From NCBI GenBank assembly GCA_964386705.1, contig CAYLTY010000032.1, positions 1 through 51,296 of the forward strand: a DNA stretch of 51,296 nt, written 5' to 3'. The position numbers were made by a program, and so were the translations under genes. The number at the start of each line of letters is the position of its first letter. Within the stretch, counting starts at the first letter, position 1. Source of the DNA: AM-0621 sp964386705 (GTDB taxonomy: Bacteria > Planctomycetota > Planctomycetia > Planctomycetales > Planctomycetaceae). The notes below the pieces were generated by a model. It had not been told where the DNA came from and made no database searches. It saw only the letters and a list, made by a program, of their open reading frames with translations. Shown here piece by piece: positions 44,595 through 51,296 of this stretch.

Positions 44595-45122
44595 ATGGAC
44601 GAAGCCGCTGATTCCGATCGAAGTAACCCTGTCGAACTCGTCGGTGACTCATCGTTGGATCGATTGTTTGCCTCTTACTTCGATCAGTTCCTGGCTCTTG
44701 TCTGCACGGTTCCAGTCGGACTCTGTGTTGAATTCGCCCTGCGATTGAACCCCGAGCTGGAACTTTCTGCGACTGAAGTCTGGGTGGTAGAATTCGCTCC
44801 TATCTGCGCGACAATGTTCTTCTACTTCTTTGTCAGCGAAGCAGTCTTTTCTCGCACGTTGGGCAAAAAGATCTTCGGTTTGAAGGTGCGCAGTCGCAAT
44901 CGCGATCACTGCACGGTGCTGGCTGCGGCCCTTCGGTCGATTGGTAGTGCGGTGGAATTGCCATTTCTGTTCCCGCTCGCGGCGCTGCTGATCTACAAGA
45001 CCCCGCGACACCAACGGATCGGCGATGTACTCGCCGGCACTGTCGTTGTTCGTGAAAGCGGCTTGACCGTGTTCAAAGAGAAACTCCGCAATGCTCGGCA
45101 GCGGCAGTCCCAAGAGACCTGA
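44595..45122 (+). CDS. RDD-family membrane protein
   Basis: A 175-residue protein with the RDD pattern: LFASYFDQFLALV in the first helix, GKKIFGLKVRSRN loop after the second and RIGDVLAGTVVV after the third. Family members are small membrane proteins, some of which act as ion antiporters or helper subunits; the role here is unknown. It is the third gene of the DksA-like/lspA unit (8-base gap, AGGA upstream). The plus-strand unit ends here, facing a minus-strand gene 204 bases on. Confidence 0.87.
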   Translation: MDEAADSDRSNPVELVGDSSLDRLFASYFDQFLALVCTVPVGLCVEFALRLNPELELSATEVWVVEFAPICATMFFYFFVSEAVFSRTLGKKIFGLKVRSRNRDHCTVLAAALRSIGSAVELPFLFPLAALLIYKTPRHQRIGDVLAGTVVVRESGLTVFKEKLRNARQRQSQET

Positions 45123-45326
45123 CTGCAATCGGCACGTCTTCCTGCCCAACTTGGCAATTACTTGGTGCGCTCAATTGCTGCCTTCTTCAGAGTCCGTTGC
45201 AGAAGGAATGTCCCGGCGAAGTTCGTTGCACCGATTTCTGAGTCAGTCCGCCGGAGTGCTTGCTGAGCTCATGTCGCATGGCGGATTCAAGGTCCTGTAA
45301 TTTCAAACATCAGAGAATTTCAGATT

Positions 45327-45707
45327 TCATGACCTCTTCCGGGGCTCGAATAACTCAATCGGGTTGCCGGATGGGTCGTCCAGAATGATCTGAGAACCTC
45401 CCGGGCCGGTGATGATGTCGTTGCGGAAGGTGAGGCCTGCGGCACGGAGACGCTGAACTTCGGCGGCCAGATCGTCCACTTGAATATGGATGCGGTTCCA
45501 TCCGCCGGGAACGGGCTCGCGACCATCCTGCATCGGACGGCGACCGGAACTCGCCTTCCCGCTGAGTAGAAGACGCACGCCGTCGCGCGTGACAGCAGCG
45601 AATGCAGGGCTGGCATCTTCACTGAGAGCAAAGCCAAGATGCGTGGTATAAAACGCGATGGCGGCGGGTACGTCGTCAATCATGTAACGAATGCTGACGG
45701 TAGACAT
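45327..45707 (-). CDS. VOC-family (glyoxalase/bleomycin-resistance-like) protein
   Basis: A 126-residue single VOC fold. IRYMIDDVPAAIAFYTTHLGF at the start, an arginine-rich loop and WNRIHIQVDDLAAEV, SQIILDDPSGNPIELFEP at the end give the typical beta-alpha-beta-beta-beta pair. Potential metal ligands include His near the middle (RIHIQV) and Glu near the end (IELFE). It may be a lyase, dioxygenase or binding protein. It lies downstream of the AraC-type gene on the same strand, across 195 bases. Confidence 0.85.
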   Translation of the reverse strand: MSTVSIRYMIDDVPAAIAFYTTHLGFALSEDASPAFAAVTRDGVRLLLSGKASSGRRPMQDGREPVPGGWNRIHIQVDDLAAEVQRLRAAGLTFRNDIITGPGGSQIILDDPSGNPIELFEPRKRS

Positions 45708-45902
45708 GAGCTTGTCGTCCTTTTGTTTTAGTCGTTCCGCGCACCCGTTCCTCGTATCCGGGCGATGGGTCGGTCAGCGGCTTGAACCCGGCAACTGAAT
45801 CACGATCAACTGACGCGGTCGTTAGCCTGCCAGCCTTCGATCTCGCAGGCTCGCCGGGGTGAGGATAACTCGAGCATCAGCCCCGTATTGGAGGAAATTG
45901 AC

Positions 45903-46727
45903 CTACTCCCCTATCGGAACATGATTGTGCATCACCCGGTCGCTCTGGCGCCGGAGATAGTGGGCGGGACTCATTCCTGAGAATTGCCCAAAGTCCCGGA
46001 TCAGATGCGATTGATCAAAGTACCCGCAGGACAACGCCACATCCGCCCAATCAGGTCTGGAATTCTGTCCCGCGAGCCGACGCGCCTGCTGAAAGCGCAG
46101 AATGCGCGAGAACAACTTGGGAGTAAGACCCACTTGCTCGGTAAACACTTGAATGAACCGACGCTGGCTGAGACCAATCTGCCGGGCGACGTCCTGAACC
46201 GATGCTTGAGTTCCGCTTCGCACGAGCAAGCCGAGGGCCATCGAAACTGCAGCATGATGCCGCGGAGAAGTCAGCAGCCGAGAGCTGAGGATGTCCTGCA
46301 TCAAGAGGAACCGCTCCGCGTTCGTATGAGCCGCACAAAGTCGCTCGCGAATCACGACAGCAGATCGCCCCCAAAGGTCTTCTAACGCTAAGTGCATGTT
46401 CGCCAGCTCACCGACAACTGCACCAAATAACGGAAACGCCCCGCCGGGTTTAAAGTGAACTCCCATCATCAGCGTGTGCTGCGATGGATCAATCACGAAC
46501 GGGCCGGCATAAGCACCAGAGACAACCGCCCCGGAGAAACGGTTGAATCCTCCCGGCCGCCCGAGATCGACAACTCGCACTTCATCAGCATCGAGATTGA
46601 TGACCAGTTCGAAGGTTCCGCTCGGAAGGATCCGTTCCCTGGTATGCAGCGGCTTATCAGCGCACAGCCAAAAGCAGTCGACGAAGTCGCTCACTGGCGG
46701 CGATGGAATGTATGAGGAATAGAGCAT
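45903..46727 (-). CDS. AraC-family transcription regulator
   Basis: A 274-residue protein. The N-terminal half (YIPSPPVSDFVDCFW, ILPSGTFELVINL, MMGVHFKPGGAFPLFG) is the DUF6597-type sensor domain. The C-terminal half has the double helix-turn-helix: VQDVARQIGLSQRRFIQVF and DVALSCGYFDQSHLIRDFGQFSGMSP. It likely senses a small molecule and binds DNA. It faces the methyltransferase at 46883 with a 155-base divergent gap, a usual setting for local control of both genes. Confidence 0.92.
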   Translation of the reverse strand: MLYSSYIPSPPVSDFVDCFWLCADKPLHTRERILPSGTFELVINLDADEVRVVDLGRPGGFNRFSGAVVSGAYAGPFVIDPSQHTLMMGVHFKPGGAFPLFGAVVGELANMHLALEDLWGRSAVVIRERLCAAHTNAERFLLMQDILSSRLLTSPRHHAAVSMALGLLVRSGTQASVQDVARQIGLSQRRFIQVFTEQVGLTPKLFSRILRFQQARRLAGQNSRPDWADVALSCGYFDQSHLIRDFGQFSGMSPAHYLRRQSDRVMHNHVPIGE

Positions 46728-46882
46728 ACTGACCGGATTCTATTCCAAGCCGCTTCAACTCGGCAGATCGATCCAAGAAAGTTCACCGCGACGAGCCGCA
46801 CCTCTTGCAGCCACCCGCTTGAATCGAACAGGCGCCGAGCACGACGACTGGGCCAGCGCGCAGCTAACCGAGACCAGAAAAC
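46728..46882. promoter_or_regulatory. Divergent promoter region of the AraC-type and methyltransferase genes
   Basis: The two genes start 155 bases apart on opposite strands, so both promoters and probable AraC-type operator sites lie here. I could not pick out direct repeats or -35/-10 boxes with confidence. Confidence 0.4.
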
Positions 46883-47746
46883 ATGAACGTCGAGAAGAAG
46901 CCGATTGCAGCACCAGACAACACCGCGGTGCGAGTCGCTCTCTGGCGGGCACTGCACTTGGAAGTCGATCAGCCGCCACACGTACTGCATGACGATATTG
47001 GTTTGAAGCTCGTTGCGCCCGATGCTGGCTGGCGCAATCGTCCGGATATGAGCCCCTTCACGAAGCCATTCCGCGCCTCGATTCTGGCCCGCGCACGCTT
47101 CATTGAGGACCTAGTCGAGGAGCAAGTTGCTCACGGCGTCAGCCAATACGTGATTCTCGGCGCAGGCCTCGACACATTCGCGCAACGCAGACCTGAAATC
47201 GCATCCCGCCTGACCGTCTTCGAGTTCGATCAGCCCGGTCCTCAAGCCTGGAAGCGACAGCGGCTGATCGAACTCGGTTTAGGCATTCCCCAGTGGCTGC
47301 GACTCGTGCCGGTCGACTTCGAGGCAGGTCACTCCTGGTGGCATCGACTGGCGGAGACCGGCTTCGATAGCAAGCAGCCAGCAGTCGTAGCATCGACCGG
47401 CGTCAGCATGTACCTCACCAGAGACGCGATCACAGCTATGCTACGCCAGGTTGCGGCACTCGCGCCTGGCTCGACACTCGTTATGTCGTTCCTCTTGCCG
47501 ATCGAACTGGCAGACCCCGAAGTGCGGCCTGGAATTGAGCGTGCAATCGAAGGGGCACGAGCCAGCGGAACACCCTTCATCAGCTTCTTCACACCAGCCG
47601 AAATGCTGGCTCTAGCTCACGAAACCGGATTCAAGGACGCCCGGCACGTGTCAGCATCCAAGCTTGCCCAACTCTACTTCACCGACAGAACAGATGGACT
47701 TCGTCCGCCCAATAACGCGGAGGAGTTGGTACTGGCGACGACGTAA
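46883..47746 (+). CDS. SAM-dependent methyltransferase, leucine carboxymethyltransferase/TIGR00027 type
   Basis: A 287-residue enzyme of the PPM1/LCMT-like group. YVILGAGLDTFAQRR is motif I with the group's GAGLDT form, VFEFDQPGPQAWKRQRL is the acidic motif with the following Lys, and STGVSMYLTRDAITAML matches the E/G-x-x-MYL motif. Relatives make O-methyl esters on secondary metabolites or proteins. The target is unknown. The divergent AraC-type gene probably controls it. Confidence 0.9.
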   Translation: MNVEKKPIAAPDNTAVRVALWRALHLEVDQPPHVLHDDIGLKLVAPDAGWRNRPDMSPFTKPFRASILARARFIEDLVEEQVAHGVSQYVILGAGLDTFAQRRPEIASRLTVFEFDQPGPQAWKRQRLIELGLGIPQWLRLVPVDFEAGHSWWHRLAETGFDSKQPAVVASTGVSMYLTRDAITAMLRQVAALAPGSTLVMSFLLPIELADPEVRPGIERAIEGARASGTPFISFFTPAEMLALAHETGFKDARHVSASKLAQLYFTDRTDGLRPPNNAEELVLATT

Positions 47747-48641
47747 CTGCCACGACAAAGTGGGTGGAAAATCCAAATTTCGTCGCCGGTCGTTTTCGCA
47801 ACTCACAACACGAATCCACTCCGCAACCGAGCCGGGATGACACAGCACCGTCAGAACTCTTGTGTCTCGGACTCTCGACTGAAGTGGCTGTGCAGAAGAA
47901 AAAAAACGCAGCCCAAACACAGCTAGTCACATGCTTTACGACCGGAGACAGAACTTTGACACTAATTCTGCTAGATCCGCGCAGCGTAAGTGACGATGAT
48001 CGAGTACACTTGAACGAGTTGAAGCGCAATTAGCGCTGTGCAATGTGCTGTTCAGTCTGATTCTTTGAGACTGTCGCGACTCGAAAAAGCGAGTCCTTTG
48101 CTCTCTCATCGGCAGTCGGCGGGCTGGCCTTAGAACTGGTTTAAGGCTTCAGTTTTCCCCCATCGGCTCAAGCCTGACATGCTGCGTCTTTTGTTGACGT
48201 CTCCCTTCCCGCACCGATTTATTGCTGATTTGCAAGCAATTCGGTCGGTTCCAGCCTTCCGCCGGCATGAATTTATTCACCGCTTCGGCATGCTGGGGAT
48301 CGGTCAGACGCCGGCTCTTTTGCTTCTTCAACTGCTGCGTCGAGTTGTCTGACGGCACGTCCCGGCACAGTTTTGCCGAACCGTCCACTTCGTGGCGTTC
48401 GGAGTCGAGACGAATCGCATTTGCGCTCCGTTGGACTGCGTGGTACTTCGCTGAAAACGTGCCCTGAATGGACCTTCAAGAGACTTCGGATTTCTGGAAA
48501 TGCCAGCCCGGTTTCGAGAAGCACGCTCACGCTGCTGTTAACAGCCCGCAAGGGTTGTGTTCGGCAATTTGCCGCCCGACGCACCAAACGCCGCGATTTC
48601 ATCGCACGAATCAATCCCCTCAACACTTTTGGAGAACCGAA
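47747..48641. other. Intergenic stretch without convincing gene, 895 bases
   Basis: A GTG-started 89-codon frame at 47764-48033 and a 79-codon minus-strand frame at 48149-48388 exist, but neither shows a known domain, and I do not call them. A hairpin GACTCG/CGAGTC at 48078-48095 followed by CTTTGCTCT is a weak terminator candidate. GTCAGAC near 48303 is matched by GTCTGAC about 45 bases on. The last part is the leader of the gene at 48642, which has GGAGA before its ATG. Confidence 0.5.
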
Positions 48642-48905
48642 ATGCTGAAGATCACTGATGCCGCTTGGGCGCGCCTTTCAGAACTGCAGTCGACGCGACC
48701 GGATATCACAGCCGTTCGGCTCATTCACAACGGTGGACGAGTGAAGTGCCATCGAGGCGTTCAGAAAGCGCAAGACCATGTCATTGATGGCAGCCCGGTG
48801 CTGCTGATGGCGCCCGCAGTTGTCAGACAGCTTTCCGAACGAACGCTTGATGCGCCCGAAACCAAACGCGGTCCGCGGCTTCGCCTCCAGCAAATCAGCC
48901 GCTGA
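48642..48905 (+). CDS. Small IscA/HesB-like protein lacking metal-binding cysteines
   Basis: An 87-residue protein. MLKITDAAWARLSEL and the end ERTLDAPETKRGPRLRL resemble the start and end of the A-type iron-sulfur carrier fold. The three conserved cysteines of IscA are missing; only one cysteine is present (RVKCHRG). It may therefore be a fold relative without cluster binding. GGAGA lies seven bases before the ATG. It stands 37 bases before the RRM gene on the same strand, so co-transcription is likely. The assignment rests on pattern similarity only. Confidence 0.6.
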   Translation: MLKITDAAWARLSELQSTRPDITAVRLIHNGGRVKCHRGVQKAQDHVIDGSPVLLMAPAVVRQLSERTLDAPETKRGPRLRLQQISR

Positions 48906-48942
48906 TCCATCCAGAACTAGACAAGAAAACTAAGAGAAACTC

Positions 48943-49278
48943 ATGACAAGAATCTTTGTGGGAAATCTGCCGCACTCAGCGACGGAATCGGAAGTCCGCT
49001 TCCTGTTCGAGCGCCACGGCAGAGTTTCCTCCGTGCAAATCAAAACAGAACAGGGGTCAAATAAACCTCGCGGTTTCGCCTTCGTGACAATGCCGTCGAT
49101 GGAAGACGCCGAGGATGCGATTGCTCATCTGTCGCACACCGTGATGGGCGGCAGATCGCTGACGATTAACGAAGCCCAGGCACGCCCCGAAGGAGCCCAG
49201 CATGACGGCGCCGGCTCCACCAATTCAAACCGACAGACGGCACTGGCAATGTTCGGAGCGCTCCAGAGTGATGAATAA
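48943..49278 (+). CDS. RRM-type RNA-binding protein
   Basis: A 111-residue protein with one complete RNA recognition motif: RNP2 IFVGNL (residues 4-9) and RNP1 RGFAFVTM (43-50), with aromatic Phe5, Phe45 and Phe47 in the RNA-stacking positions. A Gly/Asn/Gln-containing tail (about 85-111) is disordered. Bacterial RRM proteins of this single-domain type, known from cyanobacteria and others, are linked to cold and mRNA handling. The stop overlaps the following SGNH hydrolase gene by eight bases. Confidence 0.92.
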   Translation: MTRIFVGNLPHSATESEVRFLFERHGRVSSVQIKTEQGSNKPRGFAFVTMPSMEDAEDAIAHLSHTVMGGRSLTINEAQARPEGAQHDGAGSTNSNRQTALAMFGALQSDE

Positions 49279-49936
49279 GCCGCGCATCGTGCTGCTGGGC
49301 GACTCAATTACTGTCGGGTGCCGAGAAACTGGGGTGACTCCCCAAACGACTTACCCCAGCTATTTGAAAAAGCTGCTGGATCGTGAGGGCATTGATGTCG
49401 AACTGATCGTCAGCGCCCTGCATGGCGTCTACATGAGTTACGCGGTGCGTCGCTTCGAGCGAATGGTGGGCCGCCATAACGCGGACTACGTGCTGATTCT
49501 TCTGGGCGCAAACGACGCCGTTCCCGCTGGCGCGAACTCGACCACCTCTACAGAGGATTTTCGCGAAGCACTTGAGACCCTTGTCAGTCAATGCGTGCTC
49601 AATGGAGCGATTCCAATCATCGCGAGTCCGCCGCCACGCGCAGACGCCAGGTGCTCCGCACTCCTGCGAAGCTACGCCGATGCGGCACGGTCATTTGCCG
49701 CCAGTTCAGAGCTGCCTTTCGTTGACCTCTTCTCAAGGCTCGCAGATGAGCGATTCCTGAGTGAACTTCTTCCCGACTGCCAGCACCCAAATCCCACCGC
49801 CAACGAGTTCATCGCCGAACTCGTCGCTGAGCACTTTCTAAAGGAACCGGGGATCTGCGGCGGTTTGAACTCGGCCCGAGCCGCCGATCTGGCCGCCACC
49901 GAGGACCTCAGCAGCAAAGCACTTTTTTCGCAGTAG
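49271..49936 (+). CDS. Cytoplasmic SGNH/GDSL hydrolase
   Basis: A 221-residue enzyme without signal peptide. Block I GDSITVG (Ser12), block III LLGANDAV (Asn81, Asp82) and block V DCQHPNPTAN (Asp169, His172) complete the SGNH set. It resembles TAP/lysophospholipase L1-type esterases, though export is not indicated. The ATG at 49271 overlaps the RRM gene stop by eight bases, implying translational coupling with an RNA-binding protein, an odd pairing. Substrate unknown. Confidence 0.87.
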   Translation: MNKPRIVLLGDSITVGCRETGVTPQTTYPSYLKKLLDREGIDVELIVSALHGVYMSYAVRRFERMVGRHNADYVLILLGANDAVPAGANSTTSTEDFREALETLVSQCVLNGAIPIIASPPPRADARCSALLRSYADAARSFAASSELPFVDLFSRLADERFLSELLPDCQHPNPTANEFIAELVAEHFLKEPGICGGLNSARAADLAATEDLSSKALFSQ

Positions 49937-49990
49937 AAATTGAACGCTTCAAACTGCCCATCGCCACACATTCAAAACGAGAGAATGGAC

Positions 49991-50344
49991 ATGAACGACT
50001 CCGCTCCACTCATTACAGCGATGGCCGAACAATGCAGAACCAGAATTCACGACTCAGCCGATTGCAAACCTGATTTGCCGCTGGTTCTTCATCCTCGGCA
50101 TCTCTTATGGATGTCTGAGCGCATCATCCAGAACGCTGAGGACTGGCCGGACGTCCGACTCCATCGCTGGATTGGATTCATCCAGTGTGGAATGCTGGCG
50201 AATGGGATCATCGACTTCGAAGGCGCGAAAGCTCTCTTTGATACCGTGAAGAACGCGTATCCGGGGAGCCGGCCCGACGATGACCTCGTCGACCACATTG
50301 ATCCCGACAATTCGTTTGGGCTCGACATTGGCGGCGAAGGATAA
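49991..50344 (+). CDS. Conserved-looking hypothetical protein
   Basis: A 117-residue acidic protein I do not recognise. It is alpha-helical in the middle (HLLWMSERIIQNAEDWPDVRLHRWIGFIQ) with an acidic close (DDDLVDHIDPDNSFGLD). It starts 54 bases after the SGNH hydrolase. An ATG two codons upstream (49985) is equally usable. No membrane segment or enzyme motif. It may belong to the same operon as the RRM protein. Confidence 0.65.
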   Translation: MNDSAPLITAMAEQCRTRIHDSADCKPDLPLVLHPRHLLWMSERIIQNAEDWPDVRLHRWIGFIQCGMLANGIIDFEGAKALFDTVKNAYPGSRPDDDLVDHIDPDNSFGLDIGGEG

Positions 50345-50449
50345 ACACTGCAAGCGCCAGCTCGGCCATCAGCCTGGGCACGAGATCTACTCACCAACGA
50401 ATGTATGCCCACAAGCACATGCCTTCTCACGCACGTGAAGTAACGCCTT

Positions 50450-50668
50450 TCACTCAGGACAGCTTTTCTGAAGTGCGACGGGGATGACCGTCTGGGCTAC
50501 GGAAGGTGCGTCGCAGGGTGTTGTGATCCCCTTAAGACGTTTTCTAACCGCCTGCTTGATCGCACACTGCGGATGCATCCCTCCCAGCGAATAGCTGGTC
50601 TGTCCACAAACAGGACAAGCCGCGCGCTTCGAGCGTGTGAACAGTGGAACTGGTTTCTTATGCTCCAT
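50450..50668 (-). CDS. Small zinc-knuckle protein
   Basis: A 72-residue protein with CPVCGQTSYSLGGMHPQC, i.e. C18-x2-C21 and H32-x2-C35, a compact metal-binding knuckle. Basic residues follow (RKRLKG). The ATG at 50668 is preceded on its strand by GGAAGA at 7 bases; the longer frame up to 50755 is not needed. It lies downstream of the cold-shock gene on the same strand and could bind RNA; this is inference. Confidence 0.65.
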   Translation of the reverse strand: MEHKKPVPLFTRSKRAACPVCGQTSYSLGGMHPQCAIKQAVRKRLKGITTPCDAPSVAQTVIPVALQKSCPE

Positions 50669-50734
50669 CAGGAGTTCTTCCCATAAGTCAGGCGACGAGC
50701 AACTGGCCATCGTTGCCATGCTGGGTAATAGAAA

Positions 50735-50761
50735 CACCGGGGGCCTGTCCGGCACCCGGTG
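50735..50761 (-). terminator. Likely intrinsic terminator after the cold-shock gene
   Basis: Read on the minus strand, CACCGGG and CCCGGTG (50735-50741 with 50755-50761) form a seven-pair stem with a 13-base loop, followed by TTTCTATT. A second hairpin, AAGGATC/GATCCTT at 50793-50810, covers the cold-shock stop codon. Confidence 0.5.
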
Positions 50762-50797
50762 CTGCGTAACACTCTCTGGTTGCAGAGCACAGAAGGA

Positions 50798-50995
50798 TCA
50801 GATGATCCTTACCTTCTCTGCGCGCGGACCCTTCGGCCCCTGGCCAACTTCGTACGAGACGCGCTGGCCTTCTCGCAATTGGTCGTAGCCCACGCCTTCG
50901 AGACAGGAACTGTGGAAGAACATGTCCTTCCCGGTGCCGTCTTCGATGAACCCAAAACCTTTGTCCGTAATTCTTTTGATCGTGCCTTCAGCCAT
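50798..50995 (-). CDS. Cold-shock domain protein
   Basis: A 65-residue OB-fold protein with RNP1 KGFGFI (12-17) and RNP2 DMFFHSS (24-30). It would melt RNA structure and assist translation under stress. The ATG at 50995 (MAEGTIKRIT) matches the family start; the upstream codons to 51052 do not. The leader of about 108 bases up to the next gene contains the palindrome at 51080-51096. It is opposite in direction to the RRM gene but in the same neighbourhood. Confidence 0.94.
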   Translation of the reverse strand: MAEGTIKRITDKGFGFIEDGTGKDMFFHSSCLEGVGYDQLREGQRVSYEVGQGPKGPRAEKVRII

Positions 50996-51079
50996 TCTTC
51001 TATCCGGTTCTCTCAAAACAGTTGTGCGGCCATCTGCGTGTGAAACACTCACTCAACTCCGACCACGCACAGGGTATCT

Positions 51080-51096
51080 GTCGTCAAGTTGACGAC
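51080..51096. promoter_or_regulatory. 17-base perfect palindrome upstream of the cold-shock gene
   Basis: GTCGTCAA-G-TTGACGAC is a perfect inverted repeat around one base. It lies about 85 bases before the cold-shock start and eight bases beyond the stop of the upstream gene. The length and single-base centre suit a binding site for a dimeric regulator; an RNA hairpin is possible but the loop is too short. Confidence 0.5.
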
Positions 51097-51103
51097 GTGA
51101 ATT

Positions 51104-51296
51104 TCATTTATCAGCGTCATGCTCAATTGGACTCGCCTCGATCGGCGCGCCACATTTAGATTGCGAAGCACCCGATTCAGGAGCGGCTTCTTTCCTCTGA
51201 TTGCGCCGCACCTGTTTGGCTTCGGCCTTTTCTTTTTTTTCCATCTCGCGCTGACGTTTGGCGAATGTATTTTGGTTACGTGCGATAGGTTCGATC
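51104..51296 (-). CDS. Basic small protein, C-terminal part (cut by window end)
   Basis: Sixty-three codons remain and no stop occurs before the right edge. The visible part reads as a strongly charged helix: RNQNTFAKRQREMEKKEKAE, then KQVRRNQRKEA, and an acidic end (IEHDADK). Proteins with an NTFAKRQREMEKK-like segment are widely found beside cold-shock genes, as here. Likely a nucleic-acid- or ribosome-associated peptide; function unknown. Confidence 0.65.
   Translation of the reverse strand, partial: IEPIARNQNTFAKRQREMEKKEKAEAKQVRRNQRKEAAPESGASQSKCGAPIEASPIEHDADK

Noticed and set aside
45091..45300. 69-codon plus-strand frame after the RDD gene
   Set aside because: Overlaps the end of the RDD gene and has no motif; the convergent gap is more likely non-coding.
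47764..48033. 89-codon GTG-started frame
   Set aside because: No ribosome site, no domain, contains an eight-A run; the composition does not look like a protein.
48149..48388. 79-codon minus-strand frame
   Set aside because: Slightly protein-like in its middle but no recognisable family; possibly a gene remnant, not called.

Overview
The window is a chromosomal stretch of a planctomycete, probably of the Planctomycetia. The evidence is a set of gene types concentrated in that phylum: a secreted protein with PSCyt1/PSCyt2/PSD1 domains and two CxxCH sites, a large PVC membrane-bound dehydrogenase-type beta-propeller protein, a TIGR02996 leucine-rich-repeat protein, a choice-of-anchor L/RTX giant protein with the VEERALLTA-type N-terminus, and a Gfo/Idh/MocA oxidoreductase. 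Genes lie on both strands in short units. I saw no rRNA, tRNA, CRISPR array, prophage or intact insertion sequence.

Left part (1-25.5 kb): a truncated nucleotidyltransferase with a small overlapping partner; the SGNH/beta-propeller/HEAT secreted protein; an oxidoreductase and a secreted esterase; a Tat-exported serine hydrolase; an aquaglyceroporin-like channel with altered pore motifs; pyruvate carboxylase (pyc) divergent from serine acetyltransferase (cysE); a repeat-companion/LRR protein, dapF, an unknown membrane-anchored coiled-coil protein, der GTPase, a two-gene stress mini-operon with a strong terminator, a C-type-lectin-like secreted protein, the cytochrome-type PSD1 protein, a PLP decarboxylase, a NYN-LOTUS protein and a PaiB-type flavoprotein. 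Three intergenic sites here carry nested palindromes of different sequence but the same design.

Middle part (25.7-43.5 kb): a 1202-residue RTX/Calx-beta/choice-of-anchor L surface protein with a 17-proline tract; a glycan unit (methyltransferase, flippase, glycosyltransferase, membrane-anchored SGNH hydrolase); then a translationally coupled pair made of a cyclase-repeat/HEAT exported protein and an HtrA-like protein that has lost all three catalytic residues and is fused to a hydrolase-like domain. An LRR lipoprotein with a good terminator, a 2OG-Fe(II) oxygenase and a VWA/GATase-like membrane protein follow.

Right part (43.6-51.3 kb): a DksA-like/lspA/RDD operon; a VOC protein, an AraC-type regulator and a divergent leucine-carboxymethyltransferase-type enzyme; a 0.9 kb stretch without a convincing gene; and a cluster of small proteins containing an RRM RNA-binding protein, a cold-shock protein, an IscA-like protein without the metal-binding cysteines, a cytoplasmic SGNH hydrolase, a zinc-knuckle protein and a basic peptide cut by the window end.

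The most unusual candidates are the pseudo-protease pair at 35.2-38.9 kb, the common architecture of the nested palindromes, and the small RNA-binding cluster at the right end. All functional calls come from motif recognition by eye; no database search was run.
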